Shown here piece by piece: positions 15,594-23,831 of a stretch of DNA of 64,000 bases. Below the pieces are notes generated by a model, which saw only the letters and a program-made list of their open reading frames with translations, was not told where the DNA came from and did not search any database. Origin of the DNA: an uncultured Gammaproteobacteria bacterium (lineage in GTDB: Bacteria > Pseudomonadota > Gammaproteobacteria > Eutrophobiales > Eutrophobiaceae); NCBI GenBank assembly GCA_958295485.1, contig OY282354.1, positions 868,001 to 932,000 of the forward strand. Reading direction: 5' to 3'. Position numbers and translations under genes: made by a program. Positions within the stretch are counted from its first letter, which is position 1. Every line of letters starts with the position of its first letter.

Positions 15594-17183
15594 ATGAAAA
15601 AATTACTGCTGCTGACATTTTTTTCAATCATAAGCCTGAATAGTTCGGCGCAAGACCCGGGACTCGATAAAAAAACCAGAAATACCAGCCCCCACGGTGA
15701 CGAAGGTTATTTCTCCGGCAATTACAACTTGATGATATTGTGGCCGGGCGATGATAATAACTACGTGAGGCGCTATCGCCCCAAACAAGGTCACGCCTAC
15801 CGATTATGGGTAAAACCGGGTTTTGGCGGGGGCAGCGCCGGTTTCCCCGTCAACCTGAAAAGCCAGGGGAGTTTTAATACCTTCCTGGCCCGCATCCAGG
15901 CCGATGCGGACAAGGACTGGTGTGAATGGGTCGATAAGCCCTGGACAGCTTGGCGTACCATCGGCGGTACCCCTACCGAGTGCGGGACCCACACGCTCAG
16001 TCAAACACGCGCCTGTTCCGGCAGCCCTTCGAGCAAGCCTTGCCCGGGTAACTGCGTTACTCCTGCAGAAACCCGAACCGTACAAATAGACAATGGGCCC
16101 TGTACAGATCCACCTGAAACCTGCTCGGTCACTACCTGGTCCCCGGCCCGCAGCACGGTATGCTCCGGAAAGAGCCTGACCCAGACCCGGACGCTGGCTG
16201 ATTGTCGTACCGATAGTCGTACCGTCACCGGCCTCAAGTCATGCCCGAAGACCTGCGGCGTCACTGCCTGGTCCCCGGCCCGCAACAGGGCATGCTCCGG
16301 AGAGAGACTGACCCAGACCCGGACGCTGGCTGATTGCCGTACCAAGAGGCGCACCGTCACCGGCCTCAAGTCATGCCCGAAGACCTGCCGGGTCACTCTC
16401 TGGTCCCCGGCCCGTAGCGCGGTATGCTCCGGAGAGAGCTTGACCCAGACCCGGACGCTGGCTGATTGTCGTATCGATAGTCGCACCGTCACCGGCCTCA
16501 AGTCATGCCCGCCGACCTGCGAGGTCACTGACTGGTCCCCGGCCCGTAGCGCGGTATGCGCCGAAGAGAGACTGACCCAGACCCGGACACTGGCTGATTG
16601 TCGTACCGATAGTCGCACCGTCACCGGCCTCAAGTCATGTCCGCCGACCTGCGAGGTCACTGACTGGTCCCCGGCCCGCAACACGGTATGCGCCGGAGAG
16701 AGACTGACCCAGACCCGGACGCTGGCTAATTGCCGCATTAATAGTCGCACCGTCACCGGCCTCAAGTCATGCCCGCCGACCTGCGAGGTCACTGACTGGT
16801 CCCCGGCCCGCAACACGGTATGCGCCGGGGAGAGCCTGACCCAGACCCGGACGCTGGCTAATTGCCGCATTAATAGTCGCACCGTCACCGGCCTCAAGTC
16901 ATGCCCGCCGACCTGCGAGGTCACTGCCTGGTCCCCGGCCCGCAGCACGGTATGCGCCGGAGAGAGCCTGACCCAGACCCGGACGCTGGCTAATTGCCGT
17001 ACCAATAGCCGCACCGTCAAAGGCGTCAAAAACTGTGCGCCGATTCCGGACATCCGCACCTATCGGTTTTGCTGCTCCAGCAAAACACTGGGTCATTGCT
17101 CCAGGCATGTTTGCGATGGAAACCTATGGATGATCCCCAATGGTTGTCACACCGTTAAAATCGATTGCGACTGGTATGAATAA
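15594..17183 (+). CDS. Secreted adhesin-like protein, seven TSP1-like repeats
   Basis: 529-residue exported protein. Start chosen at 15594 because GGAGG lies 8 bases upstream and a signal peptide follows (KKLLLLTFFSIISLNSSA, cleavage before QDP). An N-terminal domain (about 20-130) precedes a diverged W..C..LSQTRAC unit. Then come seven 44-residue repeats (about 177-484), each with WSPAR, four cysteines and LTQTRTL, matching the thrombospondin type-1 style. A separate Cys-rich tail (about 490-529) closes the protein. Likely extracellular and disulfide-bonded. Being directly behind the pilin genes suggests a role in attachment or recipient recognition; that is inference. Confidence 0.72.
   Translation: MKKLLLLTFFSIISLNSSAQDPGLDKKTRNTSPHGDEGYFSGNYNLMILWPGDDNNYVRRYRPKQGHAYRLWVKPGFGGGSAGFPVNLKSQGSFNTFLARIQADADKDWCEWVDKPWTAWRTIGGTPTECGTHTLSQTRACSGSPSSKPCPGNCVTPAETRTVQIDNGPCTDPPETCSVTTWSPARSTVCSGKSLTQTRTLADCRTDSRTVTGLKSCPKTCGVTAWSPARNRACSGERLTQTRTLADCRTKRRTVTGLKSCPKTCRVTLWSPARSAVCSGESLTQTRTLADCRIDSRTVTGLKSCPPTCEVTDWSPARSAVCAEERLTQTRTLADCRTDSRTVTGLKSCPPTCEVTDWSPARNTVCAGERLTQTRTLANCRINSRTVTGLKSCPPTCEVTDWSPARNTVCAGESLTQTRTLANCRINSRTVTGLKSCPPTCEVTAWSPARSTVCAGESLTQTRTLANCRTNSRTVKGVKNCAPIPDIRTYRFCCSSKTLGHCSRHVCDGNLWMIPNGCHTVKIDCDWYE
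16122..17045 (+). repeat. Seven 132-bp tandem repeats in adhesin-like gene
   Basis: Seven 132-bp units with no spacers, highly similar along their length, coding the 44-residue Cys-rich repeats. Units 4-6 are the most alike, which points to recent amplification or gene conversion. Confidence 0.94.
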
Positions 17184-17301
17184 CCTTTTTAAAACAGATT
17201 TATCCGGGGATACCCTGAATAAATCAAATGAATCATACCCGCTATGCGGGGTGATCGTGTCCCAAGCGGACATGGCAATCAGCAACCAACCCAAGGGTGG
17301 A

Positions 17302-17321
17302 AATACGCCCTTGGGCGTATT
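17302..17321. repeat. Hairpin before small exported protein gene
   Basis: Perfect 8-bp inverted repeat AATACGCC/GGCGTATT with a 4-base loop, lying 31 bases before the ATG of the next gene. There is no U-tract, so a terminator is unlikely; it may stabilise or control the mRNA leader. Confidence 0.6.
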
Positions 17322-17352
17322 CCCCTTGCGGTTCAACCACAGGAGAAATGCG

Positions 17353-17619
17353 ATGAAAAAATATCTGATGGTAGTTCTGCTTTGTACCCTGGTGGCGTCT
17401 CCAGTCCCGGCCAACTCGTTCTTTGAGGCGGCGAAGGACAAGATGCTCAAATGTTCGTTTGAAGCGGCAAAGTCGGAGGTCGTCAAACGCGCCAAAGACA
17501 AAGTCTATAAGCGTACTAAAACCAGGGAAAGCATTGAAGATAAGTTGATACGGGACAACCTTGTTTGTGCCATAGAAACCATTGATTCGGTGTTTACTTA
17601 CAAACGGCTTTTCGATTAA
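17353..17619 (+). CDS. Small exported protein, last gene of pilus operon
   Basis: 88-residue protein of unknown function. The start at 17353 has AGGAG 9 bases upstream and gives a clean signal peptide (MKKYLMVVLLCTLVASPVPA, cleavage before NSFF). The mature part is short, basic and helical (FFEAAKDKMLKCSFEAAKSE), with two cysteines. It is followed within 21 bases by a strong terminator, so it ends the conjugation/pilus transcription unit. In-frame sequence upstream to 17140 has no ribosome site and is not taken as coding. Confidence 0.6.
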   Translation: MKKYLMVVLLCTLVASPVPANSFFEAAKDKMLKCSFEAAKSEVVKRAKDKVYKRTKTRESIEDKLIRDNLVCAIETIDSVFTYKRLFD

Positions 17620-17639
17620 TTTCATTTGTTTGCTAACCG

Positions 17640-17670
17640 AAAAAGCCGATCTCCGGATCGGCTTTTTCTT
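17640..17670 (+). terminator. Rho-independent terminator of pilus operon
   Basis: Perfect 12-bp stem AAAAAGCCGATC/GATCGGCTTTTT with loop TCCG, followed by TTTTTCTTT. It closes the long plus-strand operon. Confidence 0.92.
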
Positions 17671-17755
17671 TATACCCGCCGTCGCGCCGCGCAACGCCCG
17701 CGTTATTTCAGTTCCCCCTTGGGGTGATGGTAATGCCATCGGTAAAATTAAAGGT

Positions 17756-18268
17756 ATGGGAGTGAGAAATTATAGGGATGAGGGGTTGCTCCCCCTGAAA
17801 AATCTCCCGGCTTCCCTGATATTAACTGATCCGGGGCTTGCAAAAACCGCTTCCAATGAGCGCGTGGCTCTAAACCAGATAGCGCGGATTCTAAAAGTTC
17901 CGTCATCAGGCGCGCGGCGCATTTCAACGCCGGACGGAGTTGACGATGTCTTTATAACAAAAGAATCGTTGCGTCATTTCATTGAGCAGGGGGGGAACAG
18001 GGCGCGATTTGTTAAATACATTGAGCCAACCCTGGAAAATCCTTTAGAGGTTTGGCTCGCCGTGGAAAAAATCGGGCGCAAAAAAATCCTTCGTCGCCGG
18101 TTTATTTCCGTTTTTGACGGAGACAAGAAAACGCGGACGCTGGTGGTGACTCAAGAGAACGATGATGGATCGCTATTCTGGACCTTCGTCCCAAACACAA
18201 AAGAAAAAAACTACATGGATAACAAGCGAGAGGGTGTATTACTCTATAAAATAGAGGAGGGTCAGTAA
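17756..18268 (+). pseudogene. Mu gpF-like C-terminus with PBECR-type nuclease domain
   Basis: About 170 residues from the ATG at 17756 (weak AAAGG site upstream); sequence farther upstream crosses the terminator and is not credible. The C-terminal 90 residues show the pattern IEPTLENPLEVWLAVEK, RRRFISVF, then NKREGVLLYK. This resembles the PBECR (barnase/EndoU/colicin/RelE-like) nuclease domains fused to head-morphogenesis proteins of Mu-like phages. A full gpF-like protein is far longer, so this is a fragment or a stand-alone domain. A broken gpG gene follows, as in Mu-like head gene order. Domain call by pattern memory, moderate certainty. Confidence 0.58.
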
Positions 18269-18590
18269 AGGATGCGTTGCCTGGTCACATCCAGATACGG
18301 CTGGTGTCTCTTTTCGTGTGCTGTCCTGCAAACCGGTCCGTGTCCAAGCCAGGAAAGTGCGAGCAGCCGCACCGCATCTCTGACCCGTCCATGAGTATAG
18401 CAAATCCAAGACCCCAGCGCAAAAGGAGGTCAGTAATGGATGCGGAGCCTGGACACATCCAGATACAGTCGCCGCTTTTTTCACTCAATGTAGGGGTTGT
18501 CCATTTGTCAACCAGGAAAGTGCGTATAGCAACCGTATCTCTGACCCGCCCATGAGTATAGCAAATCCAAGAGCTCAGCGTAAACAGCCA
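18256..18590 (+). repeat. 168-bp imperfect tandem duplication
   Basis: Two diverged copies, 18256-18422 and 18424-18590. Both begin at a GGAGG(G)TCAGTAA stretch that contains the stop of the upstream fragment, share CACATCCAGATAC and CCAGGAAAGTGCG, and end with CATGAGTATAGCAAATCC. Neither copy contains a credible gene. Confidence 0.85.
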
Positions 18591-18781
18591 TGAACCTCAC
18601 CATCGAATATAATGACGCCGCAACCCTGGCCGCCCTCAATGACTTCCTCCGCCAGACCAATAACCTCAGCCCAGTCATGGCCGAGATAGCCGAGCACTTG
18701 GTAGCCAGTGCCACTGACTCTTTCAGGCGGGAGGCCTCGCCGGACGGCGCCCCTTGGAAACCCTCGCGCCGGCGAGGGTGA
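18590..18781 (+). pseudogene. Truncated Mu gpG-like virion morphogenesis gene
   Basis: 63 residues matching the N-terminus of phage virion morphogenesis proteins (Mu gpG family, normally about 150): a start like LTIEYNDAATLAALNDFL, then MAEIAEHLVASATDSFRRE and PDGAPW. It stops soon after PDGAPWKPS, so the rest of the gene is gone. It directly follows the tandem duplication and the PBECR-type fragment. Remnant of a Mu-like prophage; a functional role is unlikely. Confidence 0.68.
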
Positions 18782-18810
18782 GGAGATCGCGTAACGCAGG
18801 TGTTACATTA

Positions 18811-20541
18811 TTAATAACCGCTGATTTCCTCAGGAAAAATAACGCTGTTTTCCTCAGCGTATTCATGCCAGTGGGCGAGCATCTCTGCCAGCTTCTCCGG
18901 GTGTTTCCCGGACAGGTCGTTCATTTCCACCGGGTCCTCTGCCAGGTTGTAAAGTTGCCAGGTATCGGTTTTGATTCCCGCGTGCCGGGGTTCTCGATCT
19001 ATATGATAAGGTTCATAGATGATCTTCCAGTCACCTTTCCTTATGGCGCGCTTGTTGAACAACTCCCAGCCTATGACGTAATCGTCCGGGTGAACGGCCT
19101 CATCGCTTCCTTCAAGGAGTGGCAGCATCGAGCTTCCCCTCATTTCAACCACGTCGCGATCTCTATAACGTTTACCCGGATGTTGAATACCGGCGAGCTC
19201 CAGCAAAGTCGGCATTACGTCCATTACCGATAATACATGGTTACTCTGCAAACCTGATTCGATTCCTTTCGGATAATGCGCAAACGCAGGGACCCGCACT
19301 CCTCCCTGTGAAGGATACCCCTTGTACATGCGCAAAGGGGTATTGCCGGCCTGCGCCCAGTTTTGCCCATAAAAAACATAGGAATTCGCCTTGCCGATGT
19401 TTTCATAACTGTTGTCGCAACACGTTCCTATGTATTCACCAAATACCGGTACGGCCCCAGGGATGTCATGGCCTTCCGGGCCATTGTCCGACATGAAGAA
19501 TATAAAGGTGTTTTCGTACTCTCCGACCTCCTTCAGGTAAGCGATGACCTTGCCCAGGTAGATATCCACGTCATCGATCATGGCCGCATAGATTTCCATC
19601 AATTTCGCCTGGTAACGCTTTTCCTCCCCTGTCAATTCATCCCAGGGTTTCTCCCCGGGGAAGCGTGGAAACGGCTCGATGTCCGCCGGCGCCAGTCCCC
19701 GGTCCTGCAATGCCTGCAACCGCCGGGCTTTCAATACGTCATAACCCTCATCATATTTGCCCTTGTACCTTGCGATGGACGCCTCCGGCGCCTGTAAGGG
19801 CCAATGGGGGGAGGTAAATGCCAGGTAGGAAAAAAACGGTTTGCCGTCACCATGATTATCCCCGATGTATTCAATCATTTTTTCGGCCTGGTGCCTGGTT
19901 GAATAAAAATCATCCGGCAGTGAATCCAGCAGCTTGCCGTCTTCGCGGTAAAAGGCCTTGCGCGCGCCAAACAACGCCAGCATATTGGAAAAAGCGCCCG
20001 CCCCGCCTTCCAGCATGGTAAACGATCGCTCGAAGCCGCGATCATCGGGCCCGTTGAAATCCTCCAGGCCAAGATGCCACTTGCCCGTCATGTAAGTATG
20101 ATAGCCGGCGTCCTTGAACAACTCGGAGAGCGCCGCCACGCGAAAGTTGAGATAACCCTCATAACCCGGATTGCCTCTTTGATTATCATTGACCACCAAG
20201 TCTTCAAACATATTGCCCAACCCGGCAATATGGCTGTCCGTACCGGAAAACAGCATGGCGCGGGTCGGGGAACAATTGGGCGCGGCATGAAAGTTTGTCA
20301 GGACGACGCCTTCACGGGCCAGCGAATCGATGACCGGCGTATTGATCTCGCCACCGAAAATTCCCAGGTCATTGAATGCCACGTCATCCACCACGACTAA
20401 CAGCACGTTCGGCCTTTTTATTTCAGCTGCGCCTGACGCCACCCCACCATTCCCGTTGCCAGAACAGCTGAGCAAAAAAGAAAAACATGCGAACAGGAGA
20501 AACAGCCTGCCCACAATTTTATTCACCGAATTATCCAACAT
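18811..20541 (-). CDS. Lipoprotein arylsulfatase
   Basis: Sulfatase of the alkaline-phosphatase superfamily (AtsA-like), about 576 residues, hydrolysing a sulfate ester in the periplasm. Sulfatase signature CSPTR near residue 90, whose Cys is converted to formylglycine by a separate enzyme; metal-site aspartates in VVVDDVAFND near the start and SDNGPEG in the middle. A lipoprotein signal ends LLSC. Start at 20541 is favoured because GGGGGA lies 6-10 bases upstream; an ATG at 20565 would add eight residues. Its substrate cannot be told from sequence. It is separated from the other sulfatase locus by the cassette at 20.7-23.8 kb. Confidence 0.92.
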   Translation of the reverse strand: MLDNSVNKIVGRLFLLFACFSFLLSCSGNGNGGVASGAAEIKRPNVLLVVVDDVAFNDLGIFGGEINTPVIDSLAREGVVLTNFHAAPNCSPTRAMLFSGTDSHIAGLGNMFEDLVVNDNQRGNPGYEGYLNFRVAALSELFKDAGYHTYMTGKWHLGLEDFNGPDDRGFERSFTMLEGGAGAFSNMLALFGARKAFYREDGKLLDSLPDDFYSTRHQAEKMIEYIGDNHGDGKPFFSYLAFTSPHWPLQAPEASIARYKGKYDEGYDVLKARRLQALQDRGLAPADIEPFPRFPGEKPWDELTGEEKRYQAKLMEIYAAMIDDVDIYLGKVIAYLKEVGEYENTFIFFMSDNGPEGHDIPGAVPVFGEYIGTCCDNSYENIGKANSYVFYGQNWAQAGNTPLRMYKGYPSQGGVRVPAFAHYPKGIESGLQSNHVLSVMDVMPTLLELAGIQHPGKRYRDRDVVEMRGSSMLPLLEGSDEAVHPDDYVIGWELFNKRAIRKGDWKIIYEPYHIDREPRHAGIKTDTWQLYNLAEDPVEMNDLSGKHPEKLAEMLAHWHEYAEENSVIFPEEISGY

Positions 20542-20677
20542 TCTCGTCCCCCAATGTTTTCTCATACCTCAGAAGGCAAACCCACTGTTAGCGGGAATTG
20601 CTGACGGAATTGTATTCCCCCTGATAAGGTTATCATTATGAAGTATGATCTTGCCCTGTATCTGCCTGAACCTGATA

Positions 20678-20711
20678 TTGACACTTGCTATCGGTACTGT
20701 AAAGTTTACAG
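20678..20711 (+). promoter_or_regulatory. Promoter with palindromic operator over the -10
   Basis: TTGACA (20678-20683), 16-base spacer, TAAAGT (20700-20705). A perfect 15-bp palindrome CTGTAAAGTTTACAG (20697-20711) covers the -10, which suggests repression by a dimeric regulator. It lies 38 bases upstream of the next plus-strand gene. Confidence 0.62.
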
Positions 20712-20748
20712 CATCATCATGTCACCTTAATAAAAAGGGGTCGTTTTA

Positions 20749-21036
20749 ATGAAGTGTGATCTTAAGCGCATCCTGAGGCCGTGGCTTGGCGCGGCGTTGT
20801 TTATTTTCGCCGCGGCGGAAGCGACCGCCGCTGTCCCTGGGGTTTACCTCAATGTCAAAGTGTGTGTCGCCGAGTCTGGCAGCCTGGACAGCGCCCTCTC
20901 TGGCGCCAATCACCCGCCTCGCTGTGATAGTGTACTCTATATTGACCCGAGAGCCGCGCTCACTGATGAATTGGGTGTCTCGACCACTGTACAATATCCA
21001 TGGGCCTCAAGTAACACTTCTGAGTCGATGCCATGA
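20749..21036 (+). CDS. Small putative exported protein, unknown function
   Basis: 95 residues with a possible signal peptide (basic start KCDLKR, hydrophobic WLGAALFIFAAAEATA). The rest has two cysteines and no recognised domain. It follows a good promoter and an AAGGGG site and overlaps the next gene by 4 bases (ATGA), which favours real translation. It might instead be a leader for the next gene. Confidence 0.45.
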   Translation: MKCDLKRILRPWLGAALFIFAAAEATAAVPGVYLNVKVCVAESGSLDSALSGANHPPRCDSVLYIDPRAALTDELGVSTTVQYPWASSNTSESMP

Positions 21037-21461
21037 AACGTCCTCAAAGACGAACCAAACAGAAGAAGAAAGCCGCGTTGGCGCCGGTGGGCGTAATCGG
21101 CAAGGACGAACTGGACCGGATGGCGAAAACAGCCAGATATAACCCCAGCCCATATCACAAATCGGACCCATCTATTTTGGGTAGCCCCATCCCGCGTCCC
21201 GATAAGACGGTTTGTGATGGCCCTGCGCCTGTCGATTGTCGAGATGCCGCCGGTCTGCTGAAGTCAGGATTCGTCCGTGGGATGATAAGTATGCAGGTGC
21301 GTCAGGGCTGGCCGCAGAATGTATGGGCAGTCGATGACGGGAGAATTGTCTATGAAGCGCAGCTCAGTAACTCTGAACTGGGGGAGTATCACGGATACCC
21401 GATGAAGGTCGATGACGATTTCACCCGTCTCATTCGCAAGGAGTGGGAGGAACGTTGCTGA
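21033..21461 (+). CDS. Uncharacterised basic protein in ImmA-like cassette
   Basis: 142 residues, not recognised. A lysine/arginine-rich start (KRPQRRTKQKKKAA) leads to a C-terminal part with alternating strands and helices (VWAVDDGRIVYEAQ, YHGYPM, FTRLIRKEWEERC) that looks like a small folded domain. Its stop shares a base with the next ATG (TGATG), so the two products are probably made together. It could be an effector or partner of the ImmA/IrrE-like protein; no function is claimed. Confidence 0.55.
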   Translation: MKRPQRRTKQKKKAALAPVGVIGKDELDRMAKTARYNPSPYHKSDPSILGSPIPRPDKTVCDGPAPVDCRDAAGLLKSGFVRGMISMQVRQGWPQNVWAVDDGRIVYEAQLSNSELGEYHGYPMKVDDDFTRLIRKEWEERC

Positions 21462-22777
21462 TGGCATTTCGCATTGCAGCCAGGTGGCTCCGTGAACCTG
21501 ATAACAATATCGCCGGATTGCCGGGGTCGGCAGTGGACGAAGCGACTTTGGGAGCGCTCTCCATCGAAACCGAGCAGGAAACTCTCACGCGGGCCTGGGA
21601 CCGCAAGACGAAAGAATGGCGGGATGGGGCCAATCTTTCGATGTATGGATTAGCCGAATGGCTGGTCTGGAACTGGTGGCGACTCCGCTGGGAACCTACG
21701 CACGAAGGTCGCTGGCGTGAAGGCTGGAGGGATGCGCATGACCTGGCCGGTATCGGTGGAGGCTGGCTCTGGCCGAACGTTACTGTACACACCGATGGCG
21801 TCCACATTTTATTCGTTGCGAAGCCGTCGCAACCTGCCTCGACGGAGCTTTTGAATTATACGGCTGATCATGTTTCGGTAATTCCCGCGGCCACGTTCGA
21901 AGACGGCATCGGTCGTTTCGTAAAAAGTGTTCTGAACCGCCTTGATGAGTGGTCGATTGACAATACGGATCTTCATACGATGTGGGGAGAACTGACCACT
22001 GAACGGGATGACCCGGAGCTTTCATCCTACCGAAAACTTGAAGCATGCTTGGGTTTTGACCCGGACGAAGCCGAATCCGAAACGGTCGAGCGGTTTCTTG
22101 CGGACGGCAATGCGCTCGGAGAAGCGGCCATGACCGAGATTGCCGCCGACCAGCCCCTAAGCGCGCAGGACTTGCGGCGGGAGGCGCAAAGAGCGGGGTT
22201 CGACACGAATCCCAGCAATGGAGTTCAAACGCTTGCGGAGTTGCAACAAGACGATCGAAGTCGGGTTCCCGCTTGGCGAATAGGCGTGGATGCCGCACGT
22301 TGCCTGCGGCGCGTAACGAATTGGGGAACCGGGCCGGTTTCCGACCGCCAACTCGCCGAATTATACGGCGTCCAGGAACGGATACTGAAAAGTCCGAACA
22401 GAAACGCGCGGGTTGCCTTTGCGCTCAACGAAAACGGCGATGGCCGTACTGTCCTGCGGGCCAAGCGGACGACGGGACGCCGGTTCGAGCTTGCGCGCCT
22501 GCTCGCCGACCGGCTGCTGGCCGATGAAAGCGACCGACTTCATCCGGCGACCCATACCCATACCTACAGGCAAAAGATGCAGCGCGCATTCGCCGGTGAA
22601 TTTCTTTGCCCCATCGACAGCCTGACCGACCATCTAAAAGAAGATTATTCAGATGATGCGAAGGAAGAGGCTGCAAATAAGTTCCGCGTATCGCCCCTGA
22701 CCGTGACCACGCTTCTCGTCAATAATGGCCTGACCGACCGTGACGAGATACATGATCGGAGCACCCTGGCGACGTAA
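21461..22777 (+). CDS. ImmA/IrrE-like protein lacking zinc ligands
   Basis: 438 residues. Start at 21461 has GGGAGG 10 bases upstream and overlaps the upstream stop. A Trp-rich N-terminal region (about 45-95) is followed by a helical middle and a C-terminal domain (about 280-430) with the ImmA/IrrE pattern: RRFELARLLADRLL, later KMQRAFAGEFLCP, then FRVSPLTVTTLLVNNG. In ImmA/IrrE the first motif carries HExxH; here those positions read R, L and D, so metal-dependent cleavage is unlikely. It may act as a binding or sensing protein. Confidence 0.65.
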   Translation: MAFRIAARWLREPDNNIAGLPGSAVDEATLGALSIETEQETLTRAWDRKTKEWRDGANLSMYGLAEWLVWNWWRLRWEPTHEGRWREGWRDAHDLAGIGGGWLWPNVTVHTDGVHILFVAKPSQPASTELLNYTADHVSVIPAATFEDGIGRFVKSVLNRLDEWSIDNTDLHTMWGELTTERDDPELSSYRKLEACLGFDPDEAESETVERFLADGNALGEAAMTEIAADQPLSAQDLRREAQRAGFDTNPSNGVQTLAELQQDDRSRVPAWRIGVDAARCLRRVTNWGTGPVSDRQLAELYGVQERILKSPNRNARVAFALNENGDGRTVLRAKRTTGRRFELARLLADRLLADESDRLHPATHTHTYRQKMQRAFAGEFLCPIDSLTDHLKEDYSDDAKEEAANKFRVSPLTVTTLLVNNGLTDRDEIHDRSTLAT

Positions 22778-22810
22778 GAAAAGCGCATCCCCATGCGGTT
22801 GTCTGATGAT

Positions 22811-23827
22811 CTACCCCGGGTTTTGGCTAACGTGGCGGAACATTGTTTCGACGCTTGGGGTGGTGTTTATACATTCGATCTTGACGGCTGGATGCCGGTT
22901 GGCGAAAACCCGGAAGATCTCGTCTGCAAATCCCTGGCCGACGGATTTCACCCCCTTGAAGTCCAGCGCTACCTCTCGAAAATTTTCCAGGTTGGTGACC
23001 AGTCGCCGGGCTTCTGAGCGGGAAACGTATTCTGAATTAAGTAGTTTGACCTGCACTTTGGTCTTTTCGAAGCGATAATCGTAATCCGCCGGCGCGAACG
23101 TTGCGAAGGTGTCTTCCAGGAGTTGCCTGGCGCTGCGTTGAACGGTGAATTCTACCGTTGTGCCGGAAATAAAACGTGGTTTTGAGATGAAGACATCATC
23201 ACGCAGGCGGTCCCATTCTACCTGGATATGGTGGGAACGGAGCAGAAACCGGTCGGCAACCTTCGAGGTAAAAAAAATTCCTTCCCCGGTGTGCGCTTCG
23301 GGCATGGTTGTTGTTTTGCCCTTTATGAGTTCTACCATGGCCGCTTGTTCATCCTCCAGGCCATACTTGGACGCGATAGACTGAAATACCCCGATCCCAT
23401 TATCACGTATGATAAAGGAAATACTCCCCGCTTCCAGGCGCGCAGTGATGTTGCCCCGACCTGTTTTGGAATGATCAATCGCATTGTTGAGTATTTCGGT
23501 GAAAGCGTAGTGCAGGATGGCGGCCACGTTGCTGCGTAGCGTCGAACGCAGGTTCAACGCCGTTGCCACCTGCTCGTAAACACGGCTCTCATCGAGTCCG
23601 GCGAGCGACAGGCGACGAGAGAAGACGGTAGCTGCAGGCGCGTACGCGGTTGAGTAGTAACGGGCGTTCCGGGTTGAACCCGACTTTACCACTTGCCCGG
23701 AGGCGATGAGGGACTTGAGATGGATATTCAGGGCTTGCCGGCTGATGTCCAGGCGCTGGCATAGCTCTTTGCCGGTTGCAGAGGGCTGGCTCTCGAGGCA
23801 GGCGAGTATTTGTTGTTGTCTCGACAC
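22811..23827 (-). CDS. HTH-HATPase-DUF4325 (STAS-like) fusion regulator
   Basis: 338 residues, GTG start at 23827 with an AAAGG site. Three parts: an N-terminal winged helix (about 1-60, KELCQRLDISRQALNIHLKSL); a GHKL ATPase domain (about 95-200) with N box EILNNAIDHS, G1 DNGIGV and G2 HTGEGIF; and a C-terminal STAS-like DUF4325 region (about 255-335, FKGVKSVGQGFADEIFRVF). This layout suggests an ATP-responsive DNA-binding regulator, possibly of the anti-sigma/antagonist type. It converges on the ImmA-like gene. The repeat array upstream overlaps its likely promoter and is the obvious binding site. Confidence 0.82.
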   Translation of the reverse strand: MSRQQQILACLESQPSATGKELCQRLDISRQALNIHLKSLIASGQVVKSGSTRNARYYSTAYAPAATVFSRRLSLAGLDESRVYEQVATALNLRSTLRSNVAAILHYAFTEILNNAIDHSKTGRGNITARLEAGSISFIIRDNGIGVFQSIASKYGLEDEQAAMVELIKGKTTTMPEAHTGEGIFFTSKVADRFLLRSHHIQVEWDRLRDDVFISKPRFISGTTVEFTVQRSARQLLEDTFATFAPADYDYRFEKTKVQVKLLNSEYVSRSEARRLVTNLENFREVALDFKGVKSVGQGFADEIFRVFANRHPAVKIECINTTPSVETMFRHVSQNPG

Positions 23828-23831
23828 GCCT

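Noticed and set aside
16001-17059. Long minus-strand frame (352 codons) with repeated residues
   Set aside because: It is the antisense reading of the 132-bp repeats of the TSP1-like gene; repeat length divisible by three keeps it open by chance.
20786-21142. Alternative frame of 118 codons over the small exported-like gene
   Set aside because: No ribosome site; the other frame has a signal-like start, a placed promoter and a 4-base overlap with the next gene.
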